From Ascoidea rubescens DSM 1968 (Eukaryota; Ascomycota; Saccharomycetes; Ascoideales; Ascoideaceae): 64,000 bases of DNA. Location: positions 1,204,439 through 1,268,438 of the forward strand of contig NW_017962914.1 in the NCBI RefSeq assembly GCF_001661345.1, read 5' to 3'. Every line of letters begins with the position of its first letter. Position 1 is the stretch's first letter. Shown one piece after another: positions 10,019 through 21,501 of the stretch. A program made the translations under genes and the position numbers. The notes under the pieces were generated by a model. It was not told the DNA's origin, searched no databases, and saw nothing but the letters and a program-made list of their open reading frames with translations.

Positions 10019-10680
10019 AGTAGAAAATTGCTGGAAATGTTTGGCGGAGAATTAATGGAGACTGTGACGAGAGCAGGAAGCAGAAAAGCCAGTCCCTGGG
10101 GAAGTATTTAAGCTGTTTCTGCTCGCTGGCATCGTGCCATTGGCAATGTTTTGGGAATGGCTCAGGAAATGCGATAGAAAAGACAACAGAAAACGCCATT
10201 GGTAACGGATAACACACCTCCGGTATTCAATTAGAGAGCGCTCGGTGCTGTGTTCTGATTTGACGTTGACGTGAGCGCTAAAGTGTGGGAAATCACCTGT
10301 TTTTTGTTTTTGAACAGGATGGTCTGTGTGTGTGCAAGGATGTATGCACCCTTTTTTAAGGTACTTCCCCTACTGTTTCGGCACCTGCCTTGCTGAGTCA
10401 GACGAGTTCCTTCATCCATCTCCGGCTCTGCTTATCAGAGCATGCTATTGTTGGAAACATGGAATCACTTTCACTTTACATCATAATTCTATTCTGCGAT
10501 TACCACTAATCAGCGCTATTCAAGCTAAATACTCTCCAGACAATTACTTAAGTTGTCTCGAGATAAACAAATATTCTTCTGATAACCCAGTTTTTAATGA
10601 ATAAGCATCATTTTTGTTTTTCTTTTTTCTTGTTTTCTTGTTTTCTTGTTTTCTTGTTTTCTTTTCGCTCGATTTTCCAC
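10019..10680. other. Intergenic region between two small minus-strand ORFs
   Basis: No supported gene. A 92-codon plus-strand frame (10326-10604) gives a cysteine-rich, biased translation without recognisable features. Near 10618-10665 there is a short TTTTCTTG direct repeat (about five copies), which on the minus strand is an A-rich tract just downstream of the 10681-10986 ORF. Confidence 0.35.
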
Positions 10681-10986
10681 CTAATTGTTCTCATCCTCAT
10701 TAATTTCTCTGCAATTTCCTCCGAATCTCTTTAATTGCTCCCATCCTTTATTTTCAATATCTATCTGCTCCTTCCTTTCCTGCTCAATCGCCTTGTCTCG
10801 TTGTCCCTCTGCATTCACCATATCAGCTGCATTTTCTTTCTCGTAAATCAATCCTAACTTGTCTCCAATATAACTTCTATTAAGCAAACAAACCACATAA
10901 TATCTTTGATGTTGTTTATCACCATTGACAATCACTTTACTAATGTTCAATTTATTATTAGCCGTTAAATATTTGCTTAGACTCAT
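10681..10986 (-). CDS. Hypothetical 101-residue protein
   Basis: A complete ATG-to-stop frame in an AT-rich setting where long chance frames are unlikely. The translation begins MSLSKYLTANNKLNISKVI. It continues with an alternating hydrophobic region (RYYVVCLLNRSYIGDKLGL) that could form strands, then a charged helix (RDKAIEQERKEQIDIENKG). The strand-then-helix order is faintly like a double-stranded-RNA-binding fold, but key basic residues are not clear. I do not assign a function. There is no signal peptide or membrane segment. Confidence 0.55.
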   Translation of the reverse strand: MSLSKYLTANNKLNISKVIVNGDKQHQRYYVVCLLNRSYIGDKLGLIYEKENAADMVNAEGQRDKAIEQERKEQIDIENKGWEQLKRFGGNCREINEDENN

Positions 10987-11328
10987 CCCGGACTATTATT
11001 CTAATTTACTCTAATTTTTTATCAAACAAAATCATCCTCTTTTTATATCATTTTCCAAAATTATTGCTTTAAACTGTTTTTCCAAGTGGTTTATTCTCAA
11101 TCTTTTTATTCAATTTAAATGAATATTTTCCCCAACCTCAACTAAAAAATGACTTCTTACAAATTAAAATTGTATGCCATGTTAATGCAATCAACTGTCT
11201 ATTCATGCATATTTCTATTTCTTCCATTGTAGCGGGTCTTTTCTATTTATTATTTTTCCAAAATTTTCAATTCTTTTTCTTTTCATTTCCTTGTATTTTT
11301 GACATTTCATTTTAAAATTTATATAAAA
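10987..11328. promoter_or_regulatory. Divergent promoter region, 10986 ORF and TRM13
   Basis: A 342-bp AT-rich spacer between the start codons of the small minus-strand gene and TRM13. It is T-rich on the TRM13 side, typical of yeast leaders. No specific factor site is recognised. Confidence 0.4.
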
Positions 11329-13035
11329 ATGATATCTTCAAATATAAATCAAACTTTAAATGTAAATCAAATTAGTAATGATAAAAATAATAACAATAAC
11401 TTGAATAATCAACTGAAAAGATCTTTATCCAATTCCACTGAAAAAAATCCAATTAACAATAATATCAATATCAATATCAATATCAATATCAATATTAATA
11501 CTAATACTAATACTAATACTAATACTAATACTAATACTAATACTAATATATCCAAAAATAAAATTAAACGTCAAAAATATAATCTAAAAAAAAATACTGA
11601 TTCAAAATCACAAAGATTACAATGTGAATATATACTACCTAAGAAAAATAGAAGATGTGCAATGACAAGAAAAAAAGAAAACACCTATTGTGCTGAACAT
11701 TTAATCTATCAAAATAATTCAATCAATAATAACATTACTAACGACAATAATAATACTAATAATAATACTAATACTAATGACAATAAAAGAATTCCTTGTC
11801 CAATTGATCCAAAACATTCAGTTTGGCAATTCGACTTGAAAAAACATCTAATTAAATGTAACAAAGTCAAACAAAATAAACAAAATACCGATCCATGGTT
11901 TATTAACGACTTTAACCTAAATACCCAAAACTTTGTTCAATTTAATGATGATGAAACAAATAAAATAAATTATGAGTATTTCATCAATTTAGTCAATAAA
12001 ATTTACTTTAATATTAAAAATTACAATTCTTCTCCACTTTTAAATGAATTTAAAACCTTTCGTGAAAATTCAATAATCGAAAAAAGAATCGAACAATTGC
12101 ATAACCAAAAACACATTCTACAACAATCATCTTTAATTAAACAACTAATCGATTTAAATCTATTTCCAAATCCTCATAACAACTACATTACCAATTTCAC
12201 CTATATCGAATTTGGTTGTGGCAGAGCTGAGCTATCCAGATATATCTTAAAATCATCGATTCAAGAATCCCTACTAAATAACAATAACAAAAATGTTACT
12301 ATACCAAATTTTTTATTAATCGATAGATCTCCTGTCCGGTTAAAAATGGATTCTAAAATGATAAAAGATTTTGATGATTTTAAAATTAAAAACATTAATG
12401 AAAATACAAACAGTCTATTCAACTCTCAGCCATATATTAAAAGAATTAAAATTGATATCAAAGATCTAAGTTTAGATCAGGTCATCCAAAACGATACTAA
12501 TTTCAATCAAAATCAAAATCAAAATCAAACCCGCACATTTATAGGAATCTCAAAACATTTATGTGGAGCTGCAACTGATTTAACATTAAGATGTATCTTT
12601 AATAGCAAATTATTGCTAGAAAGATTCTCGGGTTTGATTATTGCAATGTGTTGCAGACATCGTTGTGATTACACCTGTTTATTACCTGAATCCAGAGATT
12701 ATTTCAGAAAATTAGGAATCGTTGATCAAAAAGATTTCAATCAACTAATCAAACTATCATCCTGGGCCACTTGTGGAAGAAGACCCAACATGAAAGATGA
12801 TGATATTAATGATCATCCCTCTGGGTTAAATGTCCTAGAAAGAGAAAAAATTGGATTTAGAGTGAGAAGAATTATCGACGAAAGCAGGAAATACGCAGTC
12901 GAACAACGAGGTTTCAATGTCAAAATAGTAAAATATATTGATAAAAGCATTTCTTTAGAAGATACCTGCTTTATTGTAACACCAAAAACAGTAAATGCTC
13001 AAGAAGCAAAAGCACCTCAAGATCCAAAACCTTGA
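11329..13035 (+). CDS. TRM13: tRNA:m4X modification enzyme TRM13 (tRNA 2'-O-methyltransferase)
   Basis: This enzyme 2'-O-methylates position 4 in the acceptor stem of certain tRNAs using S-adenosylmethionine. The 568-residue protein shows the family layout. A CCCH zinc finger lies at about 97-124 (CEYILPKKNRRC, then CAEH). A U11-48K-type CHHC finger lies at about 155-178 (IPCPIDPKH, then HLIKC). The methyltransferase domain has FGCGRAELSRYI near 295, KHLCGAATD near 410 and the cysteine-rich MCCRHRCDY near 440. The start is the ATG at 11329; an in-frame TTG at 11299 is not needed. The N-terminus carries a simple Asn-Ile then Thr-Asn repeat absent from the core domains. The S. cerevisiae protein is about 476 residues, and the extra length is low complexity. 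Confidence 0.93.
   Translation: MISSNINQTLNVNQISNDKNNNNNLNNQLKRSLSNSTEKNPINNNININININININTNTNTNTNTNTNTNTNISKNKIKRQKYNLKKNTDSKSQRLQCEYILPKKNRRCAMTRKKENTYCAEHLIYQNNSINNNITNDNNNTNNNTNTNDNKRIPCPIDPKHSVWQFDLKKHLIKCNKVKQNKQNTDPWFINDFNLNTQNFVQFNDDETNKINYEYFINLVNKIYFNIKNYNSSPLLNEFKTFRENSIIEKRIEQLHNQKHILQQSSLIKQLIDLNLFPNPHNNYITNFTYIEFGCGRAELSRYILKSSIQESLLNNNNKNVTIPNFLLIDRSPVRLKMDSKMIKDFDDFKIKNINENTNSLFNSQPYIKRIKIDIKDLSLDQVIQNDTNFNQNQNQNQTRTFIGISKHLCGAATDLTLRCIFNSKLLLERFSGLIIAMCCRHRCDYTCLLPESRDYFRKLGIVDQKDFNQLIKLSSWATCGRRPNMKDDDINDHPSGLNVLEREKIGFRVRRIIDESRKYAVEQRGFNVKIVKYIDKSISLEDTCFIVTPKTVNAQEAKAPQDPKP
11461..11549 (+). repeat. Hexanucleotide repeat inside TRM13
   Basis: Tandem AATATC units pass into tandem AATACT units and encode (Asn-Ile)n then (Asn-Thr)n in the disordered N-terminus of TRM13. 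The 6-bp period keeps the frame under copy-number change. Confidence 0.85.
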
Positions 13036-13143
13036 AGAAACAAACCACCATGACGGTAACTAATTCAACACGCGTATATATGCATTAAACCATTGATATT
13101 TGCATCTAACGCGCAGTCGCGTTTGTTTGCAGAATTTTCAAAA

Positions 13144-13162
13144 CACGTGGTTGATTTACCCG
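13144..13162 (+). promoter_or_regulatory. CACGTG and Reb1-like site upstream of TMA19
   Basis: CACGTG (13144-13149) is followed at 13156-13162 by TTACCCG, the core of the yeast Reb1 site. They lie about 135-150 bp before the TMA19 start. A TATAAG lies at about 13230-13235, and between them is a long T-rich tract. This is a common layout for highly expressed growth genes. The factor names are inferred from consensus sequences. Confidence 0.5.
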
Positions 13163-13295
13163 GATAGCTTCAAATTCCCTATTTTTCAATTTTTTTTTTT
13201 TTCTTTTTTCTTGTTATGTGAAAAAACTTTATAAGTTGAAGCAAACAATTGAATTATTTTTTGTTTATTATTTAGCTCCATTATCATAATTCACC

Positions 13296-13799
13296 ATGCT
13301 TATTTTTAAAGATATTATTACCAGCGACGAAGTCTTATCTGATGCCTACGACTTAAATTTAGTCGACAATGTTGTCTACGAAGTTAACTGTCAAATGATC
13401 CAAGTCAAACCAGGTGCTGATGTTGATATTGGTGCTAACCCATCTGCCGAAGATGCTGGTGAAGAATTAGAAGATGGTGTTGAAACTGTTAACAACATTG
13501 TTAACTCTTTCCGTTTACAATCCACTGGTTTTGACAAGAAGAGTTATCTTACTCATCTTAAAGCCTATATGAAGGTTATTAAAGCTAAATTAGCTGATCA
13601 ACCAGAAGAACAAAAAGCTTTCGAAAAGGGTGCTTCTGTTTATGCTAAAAAGATTATTAAGAATTTCAAAGATTTTGATTTCTACACCACAGAGTCTATG
13701 AACCCAGATGGTATGGTTATCTTATTAAACTATCGTGAAGATGGTACTACTCCATACGTTATTGTTTGGAAACATGGTCTTGTTTCTGAAAAAATCTAA
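13296..13799 (+). CDS. TMA19: Translationally controlled tumour protein homologue (TCTP)
   Basis: A 167-residue protein matching TCTP over its full length, the usual size for the family. It is an abundant cytosolic protein that associates with ribosomes and moves to mitochondria under stress in yeast. It begins MLIFKDIITSDEVLSDAYD and ends KHGLVSEKI. The central acidic loop (EDAGEELEDGVETV) precedes the family motif NNIVNSFRLQSTGFDKKSY, followed by the helical hairpin. The codon choice (ggt, gct, aag mixed with gaa, cca) and absence of CTG fit a highly expressed gene. No intron is needed. Confidence 0.96.
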   Translation: MLIFKDIITSDEVLSDAYDLNLVDNVVYEVNCQMIQVKPGADVDIGANPSAEDAGEELEDGVETVNNIVNSFRLQSTGFDKKSYLTHLKAYMKVIKAKLADQPEEQKAFEKGASVYAKKIIKNFKDFDFYTTESMNPDGMVILLNYREDGTTPYVIVWKHGLVSEKI

Positions 13800-14110
13800 G
13801 CAATTGAATTTTAAATTTTCTGTTAATTACTTTGTAATTATAACTAATTGTTTTTTTTTTCTTTTTATGATTGAATAATGATATTTTGGATATTAAATTA
13901 TTTTTAAGAATTTCTAGTAATCTTTTAATATATAAAAATTTCACAACTATTTCATCAATAAATTACTCATTAACTATTATAATTTTTTTGATATAACTTT
14001 TAGGTAGATTATAGAACAAGTGACCATTTGCCACGACATGTTATACGTTTTTTATTTGTATTTAAGAATATAATTATATTTATAATTTAAAACCAGATAT
14101 ATATTAAAGA

Positions 14111-14141
<31 letters not shown>

Positions 14142-14470
14142 TAAAAATAATGAAAACTATAAGAAAAATTGAAATTAATGGGGAAAAAAAAATAAAGATT
14201 GTTTAATAAGCTGAAGATTGAAGAGTTAGATAAAAGATAAAGGTTAGTACAGTTGACTATCGTTATTATATCGTTTAAATTGAAAGATAGAAACAATGAA
14301 TCAAAGACAAATTAAAAGAGCTTAATCTAGGTTAACTTGGATAAATCTAGTTTAATACAGGTTAATTCAGATTAATTTGGTGTAAAGTAAATTAAATTAA
14401 TTGAGTTTATTAAATTTGAATCTCAATCTCAATTTCAATTTCAATTTCAATTTGATTTCTGAATTTCAAT
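13800..14470. other. Convergent intergenic region with A-rich simple repeats
   Basis: It lies between the stops of TMA19 (plus) and COX4 (minus). It contains an (AAATAA)n run at about 14111-14150, a set of degenerate GGTTAA-type direct repeats at about 14322-14380, and a TCAATT repeat at about 14421-14455. No gene or RNA is recognised. These A/T-rich tracts probably serve as 3' processing signals for both genes. Confidence 0.45.
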
Positions 14471-14977
14471 TTAATGGTGGTGAGGATCAGCTTGTGGAAT
14501 TGTAACTCTATTTACTTTATAAACTGAACCACATTCCCAACATCTTGCGACTTGGTCGACAGTTGGATTTAACCATAAGACCTCATGGGAATCAGCTGGA
14601 TAACCAGTACAACCGACAAATCTGTTATCATCGAATGAATCTACAACAATTGGGTCAGCAATTGTACCTCTTCTTGAGGCATCCAAAGGTTTTTGATCAA
14701 AGAAATCAATACCATCAAATTTACCTAATAATTCCAATCTTTCTAAACCAGTAGCTTGTTCTAAATCGGTTGGAACAGTGTCTGGTTTGGCACCAGGACC
14801 AATAAGAGTTTCTGGACCTTCAACTTCACTTAAAGAGTTGGCAGTTTTAACTGGAGTATTTGGGTTGGAATTTGAATTTAAAACAAATCTTGAGATGGAG
14901 AAAAATCTAGTGGAGTTGACTGGTGAAGAAATCAACCTAGCAGCACTGAATGCAGATTTGGTACGAAGAGCAAACAT
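14471..14977 (-). CDS. COX4: Cytochrome c oxidase subunit 4 (mammalian Vb)
   Basis: A nuclear-encoded subunit of mitochondrial complex IV, on the matrix side of the inner membrane. The 168-residue protein starts with an Arg/Ser-rich presequence without acidic residues. The family block follows: GPETLIGPGAK, VPTDLEQATGLERLELLGK, then the zinc-site region FVGCTGYP and RCWECGSVYK. The His-rich end (DPHHH) is also seen in S. cerevisiae Cox4. Length and motif order match the family. COX4 in yeast is activated by the HAP complex on CCAAT; one CCAAT lies upstream (see 15719-15727). Confidence 0.95.
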   Translation of the reverse strand: MFALRTKSAFSAARLISSPVNSTRFFSISRFVLNSNSNPNTPVKTANSLSEVEGPETLIGPGAKPDTVPTDLEQATGLERLELLGKFDGIDFFDQKPLDASRRGTIADPIVVDSFDDNRFVGCTGYPADSHEVLWLNPTVDQVARCWECGSVYKVNRVTIPQADPHHH

Positions 14978-16015
14978 TCTAAAATATGATCAAAAAAACA
15001 ATCAATAATTGTTAGTATAAATTTAGATGAAAATCAAGATTAAAAAACAGTAATTTAATTTTCAATTTTCAATTCTTTGTTTTTATTTTTTATTTTTCAT
15101 TTTTCATTTTTCATTTAGATTATATTATTTGAACTGTTTAAAACAATCACACAATCTGGATGACTGCATTGTTTATCTAAATTCATTGATCTAAAAAAAA
15201 GCAGAAAATGTTTTTACCAATAATATTTTGAGAGCATATTAATTTGAGTTGATTTTTCTCTTTTTTGAAGGATTTTTCAATATTTTCGATCTGTCTAACA
15301 AAGGACCATTTGGTAATTATTTTATAAATGCTCACAAGTAATGCAATATTGATTTTGGTTTGAATGTCTAATTTTTCAAATGTTTCTGTCTATACAGTTT
15401 TTTGAATGATATTTCACTGTTTCTCGCTGAATTTCCTAGAAAAAAGGCAAAAGGTGCAAACATACTCTGAATATAATTGTGGAGGGCACTGGCGTTGAAT
15501 ATGGAGAAAGAAACAGACTAGAATATAGAAGAAAGAAATCTGGGTCAGCAGGACTACCACTGGTTGTTCTGTGGATGGTTGGCAATAATGATTTGTGCTG
15601 ATATATTAATATACTCCCAGAAAACTTAAATCACAGAATCTGCTCACTTTTCCACCTATGAAAAAAACGACAGTCGCTGTTTGAACTGGAGGCCTTTGTA
15701 TTTGCTAAAGCTGGCCTCTGATTGGCCATCCTAGACCAGATATACTGCACGTGATAGTCACGGGATACCTACTTTTATACAGAGCTTGGTCCAGAAGCGA
15801 AGCCGAAAGACGTGTCCAGATTTACACGCAGGGCTGTGCATCCCAGCACGGCCATATGATGTTTATTAAATCTGAGGTATATACGAAACTAACAAAGCTA
15901 TAGATGGGATATAAAATCAAAAAATATCAATACGCACTAAAAGTTTTTAAGAATCGTTGGGAGCCCTGGAGATTTGCCGGGAACTAAATGGGTATCGACT
16001 CTGGTTACACAATCG
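14978..16015. promoter_or_regulatory. COX4 upstream region and PAP1 3' flank
   Basis: About 1 kb without a supported gene. On the minus strand, facing COX4, is a CCAAT box (plus-strand TGATTGGCC at 15719-15727). A CACGTG lies at 15748-15753. The HAP2/3/4/5 complex binds CCAAT in respiratory promoters, which suits COX4, though 740 bp is far from the start codon. The stretch 15640-15860 is less AT-rich than the rest. The part next to 16015 should contain the PAP1 terminator. Confidence 0.4.
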
Positions 16016-18730
<2,715 letters not shown>

Positions 18731-21115
18731 ATGGCGACTTTGGTTATTTCCAAACAAAACCAGCTTGCATTGACGCAATTCAAGCTGTTATGCATTTCAC
18801 AGAACAACAACACTAAGGTATCAAACAACCTGCGCCAGAACTATCTCGATGCCTTGACCAACATTGCTAGATTTTTGGGTTACAGCGACGATGACTTTCG
18901 ACTGCACCCCAGGATACTTGATGTGATTGATGATATAGTACTGGATTTCAATTTTTATACAGCTTTGTTCTTCGCCCATCCAGACGATGATACCAATATC
19001 TACGAGCTTTTAATGGAGCTTTTGCGAGTCTTGGTGAACTTTTGTGCTAATAGTGATCCAAGTCGTCTTAATTTGATGGAGCGAAATGTGTTTGTTCAGA
19101 ATGTGGTGACATTTCTCGAAAGACTTTTGTCTGGAGCTTCGTCTCAAGGTTCTGGTGACAAACACCATGAGCAGATTCTTGTTATCTCACTTCGAATCCT
19201 GCACTTGTTGAAAAACATTGTGTTAATTGATGATAAGTATAGCGAGACTGGGAAAAAGTTGGTTATATTGCTTATTGAACGTTATCGGTTATTAACTTGT
19301 TTACTAAGTTCTATTAAAATGTTTAATGTTGATCACTTACACATTTCGACTCGTTTATTGTCATTTTTTCTGCAAGAATTTCAAATCATTATAGAATTAC
19401 TAAATTATTACACTGAATTCAACCAAGGACAGCAGTGCATTGGAATTGATTATACAATTTTAGATAGTTGGATTGATGTTTTCAGGAGAATTTTATCTTC
19501 GATTTTAGTAATGTTTAAGGACAGTTTGAATGAAAATAGAAAAGCAGTAGCGATCCAGGGATATGAGAGTGATTATTCTGATGAATCGTTTTCGATTTAC
19601 CGAATATTAATTGGATTTCCTCAAATATTGAAAATATTATCAGAGATCATATCATTTGATTATAAAAGACGGAATTGGTTAACGTCATTGATTTACTTAA
19701 TTAACGAATTGTACAAGCATTTGATAGAAATTGACGAGATTAATAAACAAGTGTATGAGGACGATGATGCATCCAATGAAAAAACATTGTTTTCAACAAT
19801 AACAGAGGGTGTTTATGTGTGTTTTGCCAATTTATCGAGCAATTTAAAGTACGACAATTTGAATGATTTGAAGTTTGTTTTGGATTTGATTTACAATGAA
19901 GCATCGAGTGAAATAGATCTTGAGAATAATTTGATATTGACGTCAATGTTTTTAATAATTGACAATTCGATTTCTAGTAAAGGTGTCAGGGTTTTTTTAA
20001 TTAACAGCTATCCTGATTTAATGAACAGGGTTATTGGACTAGTTGATTTGAGTAGTGACATTGATGAAAAAAGTTATAATAAATCGTTTATTGAAAGTCC
20101 ATATTATTGCCAAAGTTTATTTTTTTTATTGAAAGTGTTGACAACAGCACCAATTGATACGATTGAAGCGGATTTAAAGGATGAGAAAATAGCAAGTGAT
20201 CTAAAAGATTTAAAAGATAATTACAAATTGAATAATATTAATAAAATTAATACTAATGAAATTAATATCAATGAAATATTTTTAATTAATAACAACAATT
20301 TGATTAAAATAAATAAATTGATTAAAAAGAATTTTAAATTTAAATTTTATCCAATTCTAAATATCAATTTCAAGATTATATTAAAATTTCTTGGAAATTA
20401 CTTTGAAAATTTCTTAAAACTGAATAAAAACTATCATAAATTCAATGAATTTATGACGAGTTTTCAAAAGGAAAATAAAATACTAGATTTATTGATAAAT
20501 ACAGTTTTATACAAGTTTCCGTTTTCAAATCACAATGCTGCTGTTAATAATGAGGTGATTGAGATAAATGAGTTTGAAAGTTATTTGAGTGTTAATGAAT
20601 TATTGTCAATTATTAATAATAGTTATTTGAAATTGAATAGTGTTGATGATAGCAATGGTGACGACTTTAATGAAAGTATAGTTAAACTAATTGATGCAAA
20701 TTTGTTTGAATTTACAGATGAAAACATTTTAGGAATCAAGAAAGCTGGCAAAACCATTCCTATTAACTATCTAATGCCGAAAATCAAGACGCTATCGATT
20801 TTGTTTATTGAATATGAAAGGCTGAATTCGGGTGGAAACAAAGAAGACGCAAACAAGTACCAAAAGACAGTTGTGCATTTGGTGGATGGCAAAGCTGAAA
20901 TTCTTGTCAACTTCATCAGCTATTGCAGAGATATCTGCAGGCAGGTTGAAAGTAGCGATGCTTACAGGACCAATGCGCAGCTCAAAATGGCAAGCAGCAT
21001 GTTGGGCGACAACACCAAGTTTCTCAGTGGATGCGTCTACAAGTATATAGACCACACTGGCAAAGGCCACACCCAGCTCAGAGAGCTCTGTCTTTCAATA
21101 GTACACAGACACTAA
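18731..21115 (+). CDS. Unrecognised alpha-helical (HEAT/ARM-like) protein
   Basis: A 794-residue frame starting at the first in-frame ATG (18731). The translation is dominated by hydrophobic helices with Leu/Ile repeats, for example YLDALTNIARFLGY near the start, LLMELLRVLVNFC near 100 and LWIDVFRRIL-like segments near 250. This is the look of an armadillo/HEAT-type solenoid. The family could not be named; ataxin-10/Ctr86-like proteins were considered, but their C-terminal signature is not evident. Residues 490-560 are Asn/Lys/Ile-rich. The gene ends about 60 bp before the U6 B box. Unlike its neighbours it has several in-frame CTG codons in its first 80 codons. Confidence 0.75.
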   Translation: MATLVISKQNQLALTQFKLLCISQNNNTKVSNNLRQNYLDALTNIARFLGYSDDDFRLHPRILDVIDDIVLDFNFYTALFFAHPDDDTNIYELLMELLRVLVNFCANSDPSRLNLMERNVFVQNVVTFLERLLSGASSQGSGDKHHEQILVISLRILHLLKNIVLIDDKYSETGKKLVILLIERYRLLTCLLSSIKMFNVDHLHISTRLLSFFLQEFQIIIELLNYYTEFNQGQQCIGIDYTILDSWIDVFRRILSSILVMFKDSLNENRKAVAIQGYESDYSDESFSIYRILIGFPQILKILSEIISFDYKRRNWLTSLIYLINELYKHLIEIDEINKQVYEDDDASNEKTLFSTITEGVYVCFANLSSNLKYDNLNDLKFVLDLIYNEASSEIDLENNLILTSMFLIIDNSISSKGVRVFLINSYPDLMNRVIGLVDLSSDIDEKSYNKSFIESPYYCQSLFFLLKVLTTAPIDTIEADLKDEKIASDLKDLKDNYKLNNINKINTNEININEIFLINNNNLIKINKLIKKNFKFKFYPILNINFKIILKFLGNYFENFLKLNKNYHKFNEFMTSFQKENKILDLLINTVLYKFPFSNHNAAVNNEVIEINEFESYLSVNELLSIINNSYLKLNSVDDSNGDDFNESIVKLIDANLFEFTDENILGIKKAGKTIPINYLMPKIKTLSILFIEYERLNSGGNKEDANKYQKTVVHLVDGKAEILVNFISYCRDICRQVESSDAYRTNAQLKMASSMLGDNTKFLSGCVYKYIDHTGKGHTQLRELCLSIVHRH

Positions 21116-21173
21116 TACACAGTTCGAAGCAAAATCAGCACAACCACCAGAAAAACTCAGAAGGCCCCCGGCA

Positions 21174-21184
21174 GGAGTCGAACC
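21174..21184 (-). promoter_or_regulatory. Extragenic Pol III B box of the U6 gene
   Basis: On the minus strand this reads GGTTCGACTCC, matching the B-box consensus GGTTCGANTCC. It lies about 121 bp past the U6 terminator. S. cerevisiae SNR6 has its B box about 120 bp past the terminator, where TFIIIC binds. The flanks do not form a tRNA T-stem, so it is not part of a tRNA gene. Confidence 0.85.
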
Positions 21185-21304
21185 GACGACACAGCCTGGC
21201 ACAGTTCTTTCTTGCTGCCCCAGCTCTGGAAGCAGCTCTGGAGGCAGCTCTGAAAGCAGCAGCAGCAGCAGCAGCAGAGGACTCTGCTGCTTGAGCACCC
21301 AGAC

Positions 21305-21407
21305 AAAAAAACAGGTAAAATCTCTTTGTAAAGCGTGTCATCCTTATGCAGGGGCCATGCTAATCTTCTCTGTATTTGTAACAAATTGACCAAATGTCCC
21401 GAAGGAC
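21305..21407 (-). ncRNA. SNR6: U6 spliceosomal snRNA
   Basis: On the minus strand the sequence has all U6 landmarks in order. The 5' stem-loop is GTCCTTCGGGAC, followed by ATTTGGTCAATTTG, the ACAGAGA box that pairs with the 5' splice site, the catalytic AGC triad in GATTAGCATGG, CCCTGCATAAGGATGACACG, and a TTTACAAAGAGATTTT tail ending in T7 (21305-21311), the Pol III terminator. The length is about 103 nt, within the family range. The 5' end is set by analogy with S. pombe U6, which also starts at its short stem-loop. There is no intron. No TATA box is obvious 30 bp upstream. It runs divergently from SKY1, only about 95 bp away. Confidence 0.95.
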
Positions 21408-21501
21408 GGTCGTTCAGCGTTTTTTGCGGTGTAGTGCTGATGGAAAACTTCTTCGCCTTCTTCTTCAAGTGCTGCTTCTTCGTCTCTTCTTCCATGGCAA
21501 G

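Noticed and set aside
21160-21200. A tRNA gene around the GGTTCGACTCC motif
   Set aside because: There is no T-stem pairing or other arms. Spacing and orientation fit the extragenic U6 B box.
21394-21501. Extended N-terminus of SKY1 from an ATG at 21394
   Set aside because: The first 14 bases overlap the U6 snRNA gene, and the added peptide is Leu/Arg-rich without family similarity. The ATG at 21502 is preferred.
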